Shown: one piece after another, positions 1 through 6,654 of the stretch
Layout of the letters: every line of letters begins with the position of its first letter
How positions within the stretch are numbered: position 1 is the first letter of the stretch
DNA from: Actinomycetes bacterium
GTDB taxonomy: Bacteria > Actinomycetota > Actinomycetes > Actinomycetales > Cellulomonadaceae
DNA: 7,329 bases
Assembly: GCA_023418375.1 (NCBI GenBank)
Contig: JAEZZV010000323.1
Location: 1 to 7,329, forward strand
Reading direction: 5' to 3'
Translations under genes and position numbers: made by a program
Notes under the pieces: model-generated
The model's input: only the letters and a program-made list of their open reading frames with translations
Database searches by the model: none
What the model was told of the DNA's origin: nothing

Positions 1-1
1 G

Positions 2-775
2 CCCGCGCCCGACACCATGACCTACGTGACGGCCCTGCTGCCGGTCGCGCAGGGCGTCGGCGTCTACGCCGCCCTGCGGCGCGCGGCGGACCTCGCGCCG
101 GGCGACGGGCGCTCCCGCGGCCAGGTCATGGCCGACACGCTCGTCGAGCGGGTCACCGGGCACGCGACCGCCGACGCGGTGCCGGTGATGGTCAACCTCG
201 TGATCTCGGACTCGGCGCTCCTCGGCGCCGGCCACGAGCCGGCGGTCCTCGTCGACGGTGCGGGTGCGGGCGGGGTGGTGCCGACGCAGGTGGCTCGGCA
301 CCTGGTGGCGAACGGCCTCGACGCCGACGCCGCGTGGCTGCGGCGCGTGTACGCCGATCCGGGCGGGCGGCTGGTCGCGGCGTCGTCGGCAGGCCGGTTC
401 TTCGCGGGCGGCCTCGCCGACGTGCTGCGGATCCGCGACCAGGGTCTGTGCCGGACGCCGTACTGCGACGCCCCGGCGCGTCACCTGGACCACGTGCGAC
501 CGGCTGCCCACGACGGGCCGACCGAGCTCGAGAACGGCCAGGGCCTGTGCGAGGCGTGCAACCTCGCCAAGAACGCCGGTGGGTACACGCAGGCGGTCGT
601 GGACGACGACGTCGGGCTGCACGCGGTCGTCACCACGACCGGGACCGGGCACGCGTACACGTCGACCGCACCGCCGCTGCCACGGCCGGCTGAGGTTCGG
701 CCGCGTGGTCGACCGAGTGCCTCGCCCCTCGACATCGTGTGGCAGGCGGCACTCGCGGAGGTCGCCGCCGCGTGA
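2..775 (+). CDS. HNH endonuclease with DUF222-type (13E12 repeat) region, 5' end outside window
   Basis: The reading frame is open from the first bases. The first in-frame ATG (17) lies inside sequence typical of the middle of DUF222 proteins, so the true start is upstream and this is a partial gene. Counting from that ATG there are 252 residues. Residues 1 to about 125 are helical DUF222-like sequence (PDTMTYVTALLPVAQGV at the edge). Residues about 127-190 form an HNH nuclease domain: a Cys pair C145/C150, the H-D-H core at 156-159 (HLDHV), N173, a second Cys pair C178/C181, and N182/N186. The four cysteines are those that hold a structural zinc, and H159 lies in the metal-binding core. The family is abundant and often multi-copy in actinobacteria, and its role is poorly known. 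The last 60 or so residues are low-complexity and Pro/Arg-rich. Family assignment is firm; biological role is unknown. Confidence 0.9.
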   Translation, partial: PAPDTMTYVTALLPVAQGVGVYAALRRAADLAPGDGRSRGQVMADTLVERVTGHATADAVPVMVNLVISDSALLGAGHEPAVLVDGAGAGGVVPTQVARHLVANGLDADAAWLRRVYADPGGRLVAASSAGRFFAGGLADVLRIRDQGLCRTPYCDAPARHLDHVRPAAHDGPTELENGQGLCEACNLAKNAGGYTQAVVDDDVGLHAVVTTTGTGHAYTSTAPPLPRPAEVRPRGRPSASPLDIVWQAALAEVAAA

Positions 776-805
776 CCGTGTGCTGACCCCGCGCCCACAG
801 GTGCG

Positions 806-822
806 CGCCGGCCGAGCCGGCG
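806..822. repeat. Short perfect inverted repeat upstream of gabD
   Basis: CGCCGGC, a CGA spacer, then GCCGGCG form a perfect 7-bp stem. It ends 14 nt before the dehydrogenase start codon and directly abuts the -10-like hexamer at 824-829. It could be a small terminator for the HNH gene or an operator in the promoter spacer. In DNA this GC-rich a 7-bp palindrome can arise by chance, so function is unproven. Confidence 0.35.
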
Positions 823-823
823 G

Positions 824-829
824 CATGCT
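824..829 (+). promoter_or_regulatory. -10-like hexamer for leaderless gabD transcript
   Basis: CATGCT resembles the actinobacterial -10 consensus TANNNT, with the A and the final T in place. It ends 7 nt before the ATG at 837, the spacing expected if transcription starts at the start codon. No Shine-Dalgarno sequence precedes that ATG and no convincing -35 is visible. It favours ATG 837 over the in-frame ATG at 825, which the hexamer overlaps. Confidence 0.4.
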
Positions 830-836
830 CCGACGC

Positions 837-2273
837 ATGGACCTCCTCGCGGATCTCTTCATCGACGGGCAGTGGCGCCCCGGCGCCGGCGGCGAGCGGT
901 TCGACGTCGTCGACCCCGCCGATCTCTCGGTCATCGCGCGCTTCGCCGTCGCGACCGAGGGGGACTGCCACGCGGCCGTCGACGCCGCCGCGTCGGCGCA
1001 GGAGGGCTGGGCGGCGACGGCGCCACGCGAGCGCTCGGAGCTGCTGCGCGCCACGTTCGAGCTGCTCACGGACGAGGCCGAGGCGCTCACCGAGGTCATG
1101 GTCCGCGAGAACGGCAAGGCATGGGCCGACGCCGCGGCCGAGGCGGCCTACGCGACCGAGTTCTTCCGCTGGTTCGCCGAGGAGGCCGTGCGCGTCCCGG
1201 GCGACCACCGCCTCTCGCCCGCGGGGGACAAGCGGATCGTCGTCGACCACCACCCGATCGGGGTGTCGCTGCTGATCACGCCCTGGAACTTCCCCGCCGC
1301 GATGGCCACGCGCAAGCTCGCCCCCGCGCTCGCGGCCGGCTGCGCCGTCGTGCTCAAGCCCGCCAGCCAGACGCCGCTCACGGCCGCGTACGTCGTCGAC
1401 GCGCTGCGCCGGGTCGGCGTGCCGCGCGGCGTGGTGAACCTCGTCACCCCCGTGCCCACCGGCCCCGGCGTCGCGGCGATGCTCGCGCGGGACGAGGTGC
1501 GCAAGCTCTCGTTCACCGGCTCGACCGAGGTGGGTCGCGACCTGCTGCGTCTCGCGGCCGACCGTGTCGTCAGCGCCTCGATGGAGCTGGGCGGGAACGC
1601 ACCGCTGATCGTCCTGCCGGAAGCGGACCTCGAGACCGCCGTTGCCGGCGCGGTCCAGGCCAAGATGCGCAACGGCGGCGCCGCCTGCACGGCGGCCAAC
1701 CGCCTCTACGTGCACTCCTCGCTGCACGACGCGTTCGTCGAGCGGATGGCCGTCGAGCTCGCCGCGCTGCGCGTCGGCCCGGGCCTTGACCGCGGCAACG
1801 GCCTGGGCGCGCTCGTCTCGGTCGCCGAGCGCGACAAGGTCGCCGCACTGGTCGACGCGGCCGTCGCCGACGGCGCGACGGTCGTCACGGGCGGCCCGGG
1901 TGCCCCGGTGCCCGACGGCGGCGCCTTCTACCCGGCGACCCTGCTCACGGACGTGCGCCACGGCTCGCCGATCACCGAGCAGGAGGTCTTCGGCCCGGTC
2001 GCCCCGGTCGTCAGGTACGACGACGTCGACGACGCCGTCCGCATGGCCAACGACACCGTCTTCGGCCTGGTCGCGTACGTCTTCGGCGAGGAGCGCCAGG
2101 CGCTCGCGGTCGCCCGTCGGCTCGAGTCCGGCATGGTGGCGGTCAACTGCGGCGTGCTCAGCGACCCCGCGGCGCCGTTCGGCGGCGTCAAGCAGAGCGG
2201 GCTCGGCCGCGAGGGCGGCTTCGACGGCATCGGCGAGTTCCTGGAGACGCAGTACATCGCCGTGAGCGCGTGA
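837..2273 (+). CDS. gabD: NAD(P)-dependent succinate-semialdehyde dehydrogenase (aldehyde dehydrogenase family)
   Basis: A complete 478-residue aldehyde dehydrogenase, close to the usual GabD length of about 480. It is expected to oxidise succinate semialdehyde to succinate in the cytosol, the last step of GABA breakdown. Visible motifs: PWNFP with N151, cofactor-binding K174 (LKPASQTP), FTGSTEVGR at 226-234, general base E250 (MELGGNAP), nucleophile C284 (NGGAACTAANR) and E383 (EQEVFGP). Three positions match the substrate-carboxylate contacts described for human SSADH: R159 (TRK), R278 (six before the catalytic Cys) and S454 (KQSG). The C-terminal pattern REGG..GI.EFLE..Y is also typical. 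The second Cys of the human redox switch (two after the nucleophile) is Ala here. ATG 837 is chosen because the family begins at about this point and a -10-like hexamer precedes it; ATG 825 is possible. No GABA aminotransferase or permease is in the window, so the physiological substrate is inferred. Confidence 0.88.
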   Translation: MDLLADLFIDGQWRPGAGGERFDVVDPADLSVIARFAVATEGDCHAAVDAAASAQEGWAATAPRERSELLRATFELLTDEAEALTEVMVRENGKAWADAAAEAAYATEFFRWFAEEAVRVPGDHRLSPAGDKRIVVDHHPIGVSLLITPWNFPAAMATRKLAPALAAGCAVVLKPASQTPLTAAYVVDALRRVGVPRGVVNLVTPVPTGPGVAAMLARDEVRKLSFTGSTEVGRDLLRLAADRVVSASMELGGNAPLIVLPEADLETAVAGAVQAKMRNGGAACTAANRLYVHSSLHDAFVERMAVELAALRVGPGLDRGNGLGALVSVAERDKVAALVDAAVADGATVVTGGPGAPVPDGGAFYPATLLTDVRHGSPITEQEVFGPVAPVVRYDDVDDAVRMANDTVFGLVAYVFGEERQALAVARRLESGMVAVNCGVLSDPAAPFGGVKQSGLGREGGFDGIGEFLETQYIAVSA

Positions 2274-2281
2274 GCCCCCGG

Positions 2282-2287
2282 TAGCGT
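2282..2287 (+). promoter_or_regulatory. -10-like hexamer for leaderless GNAT transcript
   Basis: TAGCGT fits the TANNNT -10 pattern fully and ends exactly 6 nt before the GTG start at 2294. It lies in the 20-nt gap after the gabD stop. No Shine-Dalgarno sequence is present, so a leaderless mRNA starting at or next to the GTG is the simplest reading. No clear -35 is seen within the end of gabD. Confidence 0.5.
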
Positions 2288-2293
2288 GCGCGG

Positions 2294-3112
2294 GTGAGCG
2301 ATCCGAGGGAGGCCGCGCGTCGGGAGCTGGCGGGCGTCGACTGCAACGTCGGCTTCGCGGCGGTGGTCGTCGACGGGCTCCCGGGCGGTGACCTGTGGGC
2401 GGACGACGACCTCGCGCCCCGCGCCTTCCACGCCGTCCACCCGTGCGGGATGTCGCTCGCGTGGGGCCCTGGCCTCGGCGACGCGGCCGACGCCGTCGTG
2501 CGCCGGATCCAGGACCGGTCCGCCGCCGGCCGCGGCGAGTGGCTCCAGGTGGACCCGCGTTGGCACGGGCTCGACTGGGACGGGCTCCTCGGAGCCGTGC
2601 CGCTCGACCGGGTCGTGGCGCACGGAGCGGCCGAGACCGCCGGCCCGGTCGTCGTGCGCCGGACGCGCCTGAACTTCGCGCTCGACCCGGCGGCTGCTGC
2701 CGCCGCCCGCGCCGAGGCCCGCGGCGCCGTGCGCCGCGCGACCGGGGAGGACTTCGCCTGGCCCGGCGAGACCGTCCCGAGGGACTTCTGGCCCGACGCA
2801 CGGACCTTCCTCGCCCGCGGCGGCGGCTGGGTGGCGGAGGTCGACGGCGTCCCCGCGGCGCTGGCCTTCGCGGCGATGACCACCGGCGACGACGTCGAGA
2901 TCGGCATCGAGACGCGGCCGGCCTTCCGGCGTCGTGGGCTCGCGCGCGTCGCCTGCGCGGCGATGGTCGAGGACCTGCTCGCCACGGGCCGGACGCCCGT
3001 GTGGTCGTGCCGCGAGGACAACGTCGGCTCGGAGCGACTCGCCGCCACGCTGGGCTTCGCGGTCTCGCGGCGGCTGCCGTACTGGCAGGTGCGCGCGGTG
3101 ACGCGCGGCTGA
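2294..3112 (+). CDS. GNAT-family N-acetyltransferase
   Basis: A 272-residue protein with a GNAT fold in its C-terminal part, expected to move an acetyl or other acyl group from CoA to an amine. Residues about 170-265 hold the recognisable fold: strands around WVAEVDGVPAALAF (179-192), the acetyl-CoA pyrophosphate loop RRRGLA at 212-217 after VEIGIETRPAF, the helix that follows, and a closing EDNVGSERLAATLGF block (241-255) typical of motif B. The N-terminal half (about 11-130, including DCNVGFAAVVVDG and a DPRWHGLDW stretch) resembles the extra N-terminal domain of the larger two-part GNAT proteins grouped as GNAT_acetyltran; that subfamily call is tentative. The GTG start is supported by the TAGCGT hexamer 6 nt upstream and by alignment of the N-terminus with the domain. 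Substrate cannot be read from sequence. Neighbours give no clear pathway. Confidence 0.85.
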   Translation: MSDPREAARRELAGVDCNVGFAAVVVDGLPGGDLWADDDLAPRAFHAVHPCGMSLAWGPGLGDAADAVVRRIQDRSAAGRGEWLQVDPRWHGLDWDGLLGAVPLDRVVAHGAAETAGPVVVRRTRLNFALDPAAAAAARAEARGAVRRATGEDFAWPGETVPRDFWPDARTFLARGGGWVAEVDGVPAALAFAAMTTGDDVEIGIETRPAFRRRGLARVACAAMVEDLLATGRTPVWSCREDNVGSERLAATLGFAVSRRLPYWQVRAVTRG

Positions 3113-3176
3113 GCCCACCGCGCCGGCGCTCCGGATGCGCGCGTGGACGGCGGGTCCGATGGTGGGGCCTAGCCGT

Positions 3177-3184
3177 GGGAGGAG
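3177..3184 (+). promoter_or_regulatory. Ribosome binding site of the P450 gene
   Basis: GGGAGGAG lies 5 nt before ATG 3190 and is strongly complementary to the 3' end of 16S rRNA. It fixes the start of the P450 and rules out the much longer in-frame extension back to 2395, which crosses the GNAT gene. It contrasts with the leaderless-type starts of the genes on either side. Confidence 0.8.
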
Positions 3185-3189
3185 CCACC

Positions 3190-4554
3190 ATGACCCGAGT
3201 GCTGCCCCGCGCGTCGGTGGTCGACACCGCGCGCGTGCTCGCCGGCGTCGTCGGGCCGTTGATCGCCCGCGGCGTGGTCGTGCGGCGCCCGCGCGCCGAG
3301 GCGCTCGCCGAGCGCTGGGACCTGGACCGGCGCGCCGTCCGCACCCTCCAGCGCCTGCGGCGGCGCTACGGCCCGGGGCCGTTGCGGGTGCCGCTGCCCG
3401 GGCGACGGCTGGTCCTCCTGCTGGCGCCCGACGACGTGCACCGCGTCCTCGCCCGGACCCCCGAGCCGTTCTCCCCGGCCACGGCCGAGAAGACCGCCGT
3501 GCTCGCCCACTTCCAGCCGCACGGCGTGCTCATCTCGCCGCCCGCGGAGCGGCCGGACCGGCGGCGCTTCAACGAGGCCGTGCTCGACACGGGCCACGCC
3601 GTCCACCGCGGCGCGGAGCCGATGGTCGCGGCGATCCACGAGGAGACGGACGCCCTGGTCGCCGAGGTGCTCGCCGCCGGGGCCCTGACCTGGGACGCGT
3701 ACGCCCGCTCGTGGTGGCGCATCGTCCGCCGGGTGGTGCTCGGCGACGGTGCGCGCGACGACGAGGCGCTCACCGACGACCTGCGCCGCCTGCGGGCCGC
3801 CGCGAACTGGGGGCCGCTGCGACCGAGGCGCACGGCGCTCCGCGCGTCGTTCGACGCCCGTGTGCGCGCCCACCTGGACCGCGCGGAGGAGGGCAGCCTC
3901 GCTGCCTGGGTCGCGCGCACGCCGTCGTCGGCCGCGACCGAGCCGGCCCAGCAGGTGCCGCAGTGGCTCTTCGCCTACGACGCCGGGGCCTGGACGAGCA
4001 TCCGGACCCTCGCCCTCCTGGCCACCCACCCGGAGCACCTCGCGGCTGTCCGCGCGGAGGCGGACGCGGCGGCCGCGACGCACGGCCGGGCGCCCGCACA
4101 CGTGCCCTACCTGCACGGCTGCGTCCTCGACACGGTCCGGCTCTGGCCGACGACGCCGGCGATCCTGCGGGAGACGACCGCCCGGACCCGGTTCGACGCC
4201 GGCCCGGTGCCGGAGGGGACGACGGTCGTCGCCTTCGCGCCGCTGTTCCACCGCGACGACGAGCACCTGCCCTCCGCCGACCGCCTCGACCCGACGCTGT
4301 GGGACGGCCCGCGGTCCGCCGACGACTGGCCGCTCGTCCCCTTCAGCGACGGTCCCGCCGGGTGCCCGGGCCGCGACCTGGTGGTGCACACGATGACGAC
4401 GGTCGTCGCGCGGCTGGTGTCCGAGCTGGACCTGACGCTCGAGCGGGCGGAGCGCCTGTCGCCCGGGGCGCCCCTGCCCGGCTCGCTCGACCCGTTCGGG
4501 GTCCGCTTCGCGGCCGCGCCGCGCGGCGGGGACCGTTCCGCGGCCCCGGGGTGA
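3190..4554 (+). CDS. Cytochrome P450, divergent, with altered catalytic signatures
   Basis: A 454-residue cytosolic P450-like protein with no membrane anchor, a normal length for bacterial P450s. The heme loop is FSDGPAGCPG at 385-394, with C392 as the expected iron ligand. The I helix is at about 260-275 (FAYDAGAWTSIRTLALLATHP begins at 261), and the K helix contains VLDTVRLWPTTP (312-323). Three signatures differ from the standard: the ExxR Glu is Asp (D314..R317), the acidic residue before the I-helix Thr is Trp (W268, T269 kept), and the His/Arg two before the heme Cys is Ala (A390). FNEAVLD (127-133) lies in the C-helix region. No ferredoxin or ferredoxin reductase is adjacent, so redox partners must come from elsewhere. 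The DUF4380 gene begins 13 nt after the stop. Substrate is unknown; it may be a mono-oxygenase with unusual proton delivery, a peroxygenase-like enzyme or a reduced-activity member. Confidence 0.88.
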   Translation: MTRVLPRASVVDTARVLAGVVGPLIARGVVVRRPRAEALAERWDLDRRAVRTLQRLRRRYGPGPLRVPLPGRRLVLLLAPDDVHRVLARTPEPFSPATAEKTAVLAHFQPHGVLISPPAERPDRRRFNEAVLDTGHAVHRGAEPMVAAIHEETDALVAEVLAAGALTWDAYARSWWRIVRRVVLGDGARDDEALTDDLRRLRAAANWGPLRPRRTALRASFDARVRAHLDRAEEGSLAAWVARTPSSAATEPAQQVPQWLFAYDAGAWTSIRTLALLATHPEHLAAVRAEADAAAATHGRAPAHVPYLHGCVLDTVRLWPTTPAILRETTARTRFDAGPVPEGTTVVAFAPLFHRDDEHLPSADRLDPTLWDGPRSADDWPLVPFSDGPAGCPGRDLVVHTMTTVVARLVSELDLTLERAERLSPGAPLPGSLDPFGVRFAAAPRGGDRSAAPG

Positions 4555-4560
4555 CACGAT
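4555..4560 (+). promoter_or_regulatory. -10-like hexamer for leaderless DUF4380 transcript
   Basis: CACGAT matches the A and final T of TANNNT and ends 7 nt before the GTG at 4568, directly after the P450 stop codon. No Shine-Dalgarno sequence is visible in the 13-nt gap. Read-through from the P450 gene could also supply the transcript. Confidence 0.4.
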
Positions 4561-4567
4561 CCAGGGC

Positions 4568-5539
4568 GTGATCGACGAGGCGACGCCGCTGGTCCTGACA
4601 CCGCTGGAGCTGGGGGCCGACGCGCTGCCCGTGCACGTCGTCGACAACGGCGACCTGCGGCTCGCCTTCCTGCCGAGCGTCGGCGGTCGGCTCATCTCGG
4701 TCCGGTGCGGGGGCGCGGAGCTTCTCTGGCGCAACCCCGCCCATCTCGACGACGCGCTCGCGACCGTGCGCCCGCGCTCGACGTGGCCGCCGCTCGACGG
4801 TGGCATGGGCTCGTGGCCGAACGTCGGGGGGGCCAAGACGTGGCCGGCGCCGCAGGGCTGGTCCGGGCCGGACGAGTGGCCCGGGCCGCCCGACGGCGTC
4901 CTCGACTCCGGCGAGTGGGCGGTCGAGTCCGCGTGGGACGCGGCGGCCGGCGCGCTCGGCGTGCGCATGACCAGCCCCGACGACCAGCGGACGGGCCTGC
5001 GCGTGACGCGGGCGTTCACGGTGCCCGCGCGCGGCCGGGCGTTCGCCCAGCGCACGACGTTCACCAACGTGTCCGACCGGCCCGTGCGCTGGGCGGTCTG
5101 GGAGGTCGCCCAGGTCGACACGGCGTCGGGCGGCGAGGTCTGGGTGGACGTCGCCGGCACCGCGGACCCCGTGGACCTCGTCGACGCCTTCGGTCGCGTG
5201 CGGGTCGGCGCGGTCGAGGCGGGCCGCCGCCGGGTCACGATCGACGACGTCGTCGGCAAGGTCGGGTTCACCGACGCCGTCGGTGCCCTGTCCTTCCGCC
5301 GGCCCGACGGCGCCGGCCTCGACTGGCGCTTCGACGTCCCGGCCGGGGAGTACCCGGACGGCGGGTGCCAGGTGGAGATCTGGATGCAGTACCCCACGCC
5401 GGCACCGCTGGAGGGCCCGGGCAGCCTGCACCCGGCGGCCCGGCTGATCGAGCTCGAGGCACTCACTCCGCTCACCGTGCTGGAGCCGGGCGCGAGCGTG
5501 CACCAGGACATCGCCTGGACGGCGGTACCGCCCGGGTGA
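4568..5539 (+). CDS. DUF4380 protein, galactose-mutarotase-like fold
   Basis: A 323-residue protein matching the DUF4380 pattern, a relative of aldose 1-epimerases built from a beta-sandwich. Visible blocks are LRLAFLPSVGGRLISV (30-45) followed by GGAELLWRNP (48-57), the Trp-rich SWPNVGGAKTWPAPQGW stretch (82-98), VLDSGEWAVE (111-120), WAVWEVAQVDT (175-185), and a C-terminal MQYPTPAPLEG...HPAARLIELEAL region (273-299). The family is thought by fold to bind carbohydrate-like ligands, but no reaction is established; the name mutarotase is by structure only. There is no signal peptide, so it should be cytosolic. The GTG start leaves a 13-nt gap to the P450 and has a -10-like hexamer at the right distance; starting further in would cut the conserved first strand. 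The GyrI-like gene follows 53 nt downstream. Confidence 0.8.
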   Translation: MIDEATPLVLTPLELGADALPVHVVDNGDLRLAFLPSVGGRLISVRCGGAELLWRNPAHLDDALATVRPRSTWPPLDGGMGSWPNVGGAKTWPAPQGWSGPDEWPGPPDGVLDSGEWAVESAWDAAAGALGVRMTSPDDQRTGLRVTRAFTVPARGRAFAQRTTFTNVSDRPVRWAVWEVAQVDTASGGEVWVDVAGTADPVDLVDAFGRVRVGAVEAGRRRVTIDDVVGKVGFTDAVGALSFRRPDGAGLDWRFDVPAGEYPDGGCQVEIWMQYPTPAPLEGPGSLHPAARLIELEALTPLTVLEPGASVHQDIAWTAVPPG

Positions 5540-5592
5540 CGCGCGGGCGCCTGGACCCGATGAGCGCGGCGGGTGGTGGCGGTCAGCACACC

Positions 5593-6120
5593 ATGAGCTC
5601 ATTCCTCCCGGCGCCGCCCGTCGTGCTCGACCGGGGTGCAACCCCCTACGTGGGCATCCGGTGCGCCGTCACGATGGACACCATCGACCAGGCCGCCGAC
5701 CGGGTTCCCGACCTGCTCGGCTGGCTGGCCGAACGGGGCGTCGCCCCCGCCGGCGCGCTGTTCCTGCGATACCTGGTGATCGACATGGAGCGCGAGCTCG
5801 TCGTCGAGGCGGGCGTGCCCGTGAGTGCCGCGGTGGACGGGGACGGCGAGGTCCTCGCGGGCGTCCTGCCCGCAGGGCGTTACGTCGTCGCGACGGTTGT
5901 CGGGGCGCCCGACGTCCTCGTGGGGGCCACCGGCGAGCTGCTGCGCTGGGCCGGCGAGCGCGGCCTGGCGTGGGACGTGCTGCCGGGGACCGCCGGGGAC
6001 CGCTGGGGGTGCCGGCTGGAGACGTACCTCACGAACCCGCTCGAGGAGCCGGACGTGAGCTCGTGGCGCACCGAGCTCGCCTTCCGGCTTCGTGACGAGG
6101 CGCAACCGGTCGAACGCTGA
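5593..6120 (+). CDS. Stand-alone GyrI-like small-molecule-binding protein
   Basis: A 175-residue protein consisting of one GyrI-like/AraC effector-binding domain without a DNA-binding helix-turn-helix. The domain shows its two-fold pattern: YVGIRCAVTM (19-28), a helix to LLGWLAERGVAPAG (41-54), FLRYLVIDMERELVVEAGVPV (from 57, with E72), then GEVLAGVLPAGRYVVATVVG (85-104), a second helix LLRWAGERGL (116-125), and WGCRLETYLTNPLEEPD (138-154). Domains of this kind bind amphipathic or cationic small molecules; some stand-alone members hydrolyse cyclopropane-containing compounds, others sequester toxins or inhibit gyrase. Which applies here is unknown. The start is uncertain: ATG 5593 fits the domain, but in-frame ATG 5560 and a GTG at 5536 that overlaps the previous stop (GTGA) are open. 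None has a strong ribosome binding site; the GTGA overlap would imply translational coupling to the DUF4380 gene. Confidence 0.82.
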   Translation: MSSFLPAPPVVLDRGATPYVGIRCAVTMDTIDQAADRVPDLLGWLAERGVAPAGALFLRYLVIDMERELVVEAGVPVSAAVDGDGEVLAGVLPAGRYVVATVVGAPDVLVGATGELLRWAGERGLAWDVLPGTAGDRWGCRLETYLTNPLEEPDVSSWRTELAFRLRDEAQPVER

Positions 6121-6198
6121 GGCGTGACCGGATGCGATCAAGGGCGGCGCGGGTGATGTTTGTTGCCCAGCGTCCCGAACGGCGGCGCTGCGATGACC

Positions 6199-6205
6199 AG
6201 GGGGG
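6199..6205 (+). promoter_or_regulatory. Ribosome binding site of the DUF4383 gene
   Basis: AGGGGGG lies 5 nt before ATG 6211. It decides between that start and the in-frame ATG at 6193 or TTG at 6160, neither of which has comparable upstream purines. Confidence 0.7.
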
Positions 6206-6210
6206 ACGCC

Positions 6211-6648
6211 ATGTCCAGCACAGCACGCACCGCAGGCACCGGGGTCGAGGAGCGGCGCGCCTACCAGTGGCTCGCCCTGGTCTTCGGAGTCGTCTACCTG
6301 CTCGTCGGGATCGTCGGGTTCTTCATCACCGGCTTCGACGACTTCGCGGCGATGGACCACGACGTGACCCTGCTCGGGTTCGCGATCAACCCGCTGCACA
6401 ACATCGTCCACCTGCTCGTCGGCGCCCTCGGGGTGGCCATGTGGTCGCGGCCCAGCAGCGCGCGCACCTTCGGCTGGCTCCTCGCGGTCGCCTTCGGCGC
6501 CGTGTCGGTCTACGGGCTCATCGTCGTGAACAACGAGGACGCGAACATCCTGAACATCAACGGCGCCGACAACGCGCTGCACATCGCGACCACCCTCGTC
6601 GGCCTCGCCATCGCTCTGTGGCCGGACCGCGGGACCGTTCGTCGCTGA
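6211..6648 (+). CDS. DUF4383 four-helix membrane protein
   Basis: A 145-residue integral membrane protein of the DUF4383 family, common in actinobacteria and of unknown function. Four hydrophobic segments are visible at about residues 19-39 (LALVFGVVYLLVGIVGFF), 59-78, 87-106 and 118-137. Family marks are NPLHNIVHLLVGALG (60-74), which places histidines at the start of helix 2, and NGADNALHIATTLVG (117-131) at helix 4. A short, charged, probably cytoplasmic tail (PDRGTVRR) ends the protein. The start at 6211 is set by a good ribosome binding site. The 90-nt gap after the GyrI-like gene is larger than others here and contains GATGTT (6155-6160), a possible but weak -10, so the gene probably has its own promoter. 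A strong hairpin follows the stop codon. Confidence 0.88.
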   Translation: MSSTARTAGTGVEERRAYQWLALVFGVVYLLVGIVGFFITGFDDFAAMDHDVTLLGFAINPLHNIVHLLVGALGVAMWSRPSSARTFGWLLAVAFGAVSVYGLIVVNNEDANILNINGADNALHIATTLVGLAIALWPDRGTVRR

Positions 6649-6654
6649 TCGACA

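Noticed and set aside
258..836. N-terminal extension of the aldehyde dehydrogenase frame
   Set aside because: It overlaps the HNH gene in another frame and reads as Arg-rich low-complexity sequence; the family's N-terminus begins at ATG 837.
2395..3189. N-terminal extension of the P450 frame through the GNAT gene
   Set aside because: Arg/Pro-rich shadow translation of the GNAT gene; ATG 3190 has a strong ribosome binding site and fits P450 length.
630..3344. A 904-residue open frame on the minus strand across gabD and GNAT
   Set aside because: It is antisense to two well-recognised enzymes, its translation is Arg/Gly/Ala-rich with no domain, and such long shadow frames are expected when GC is this high.
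5986..6003. Back-to-back GGGGACCGC repeats inside the GyrI-like gene
   Set aside because: Two short copies in different codon phases within coding sequence, as expected from GC-rich codon use; no sign of function.
6160..6210. Earlier starts (TTG 6160, ATG 6193) for the DUF4383 gene
   Set aside because: Neither has a suitable upstream ribosome binding site, while ATG 6211 has AGGGGGG at 5-nt spacing and matches family length.
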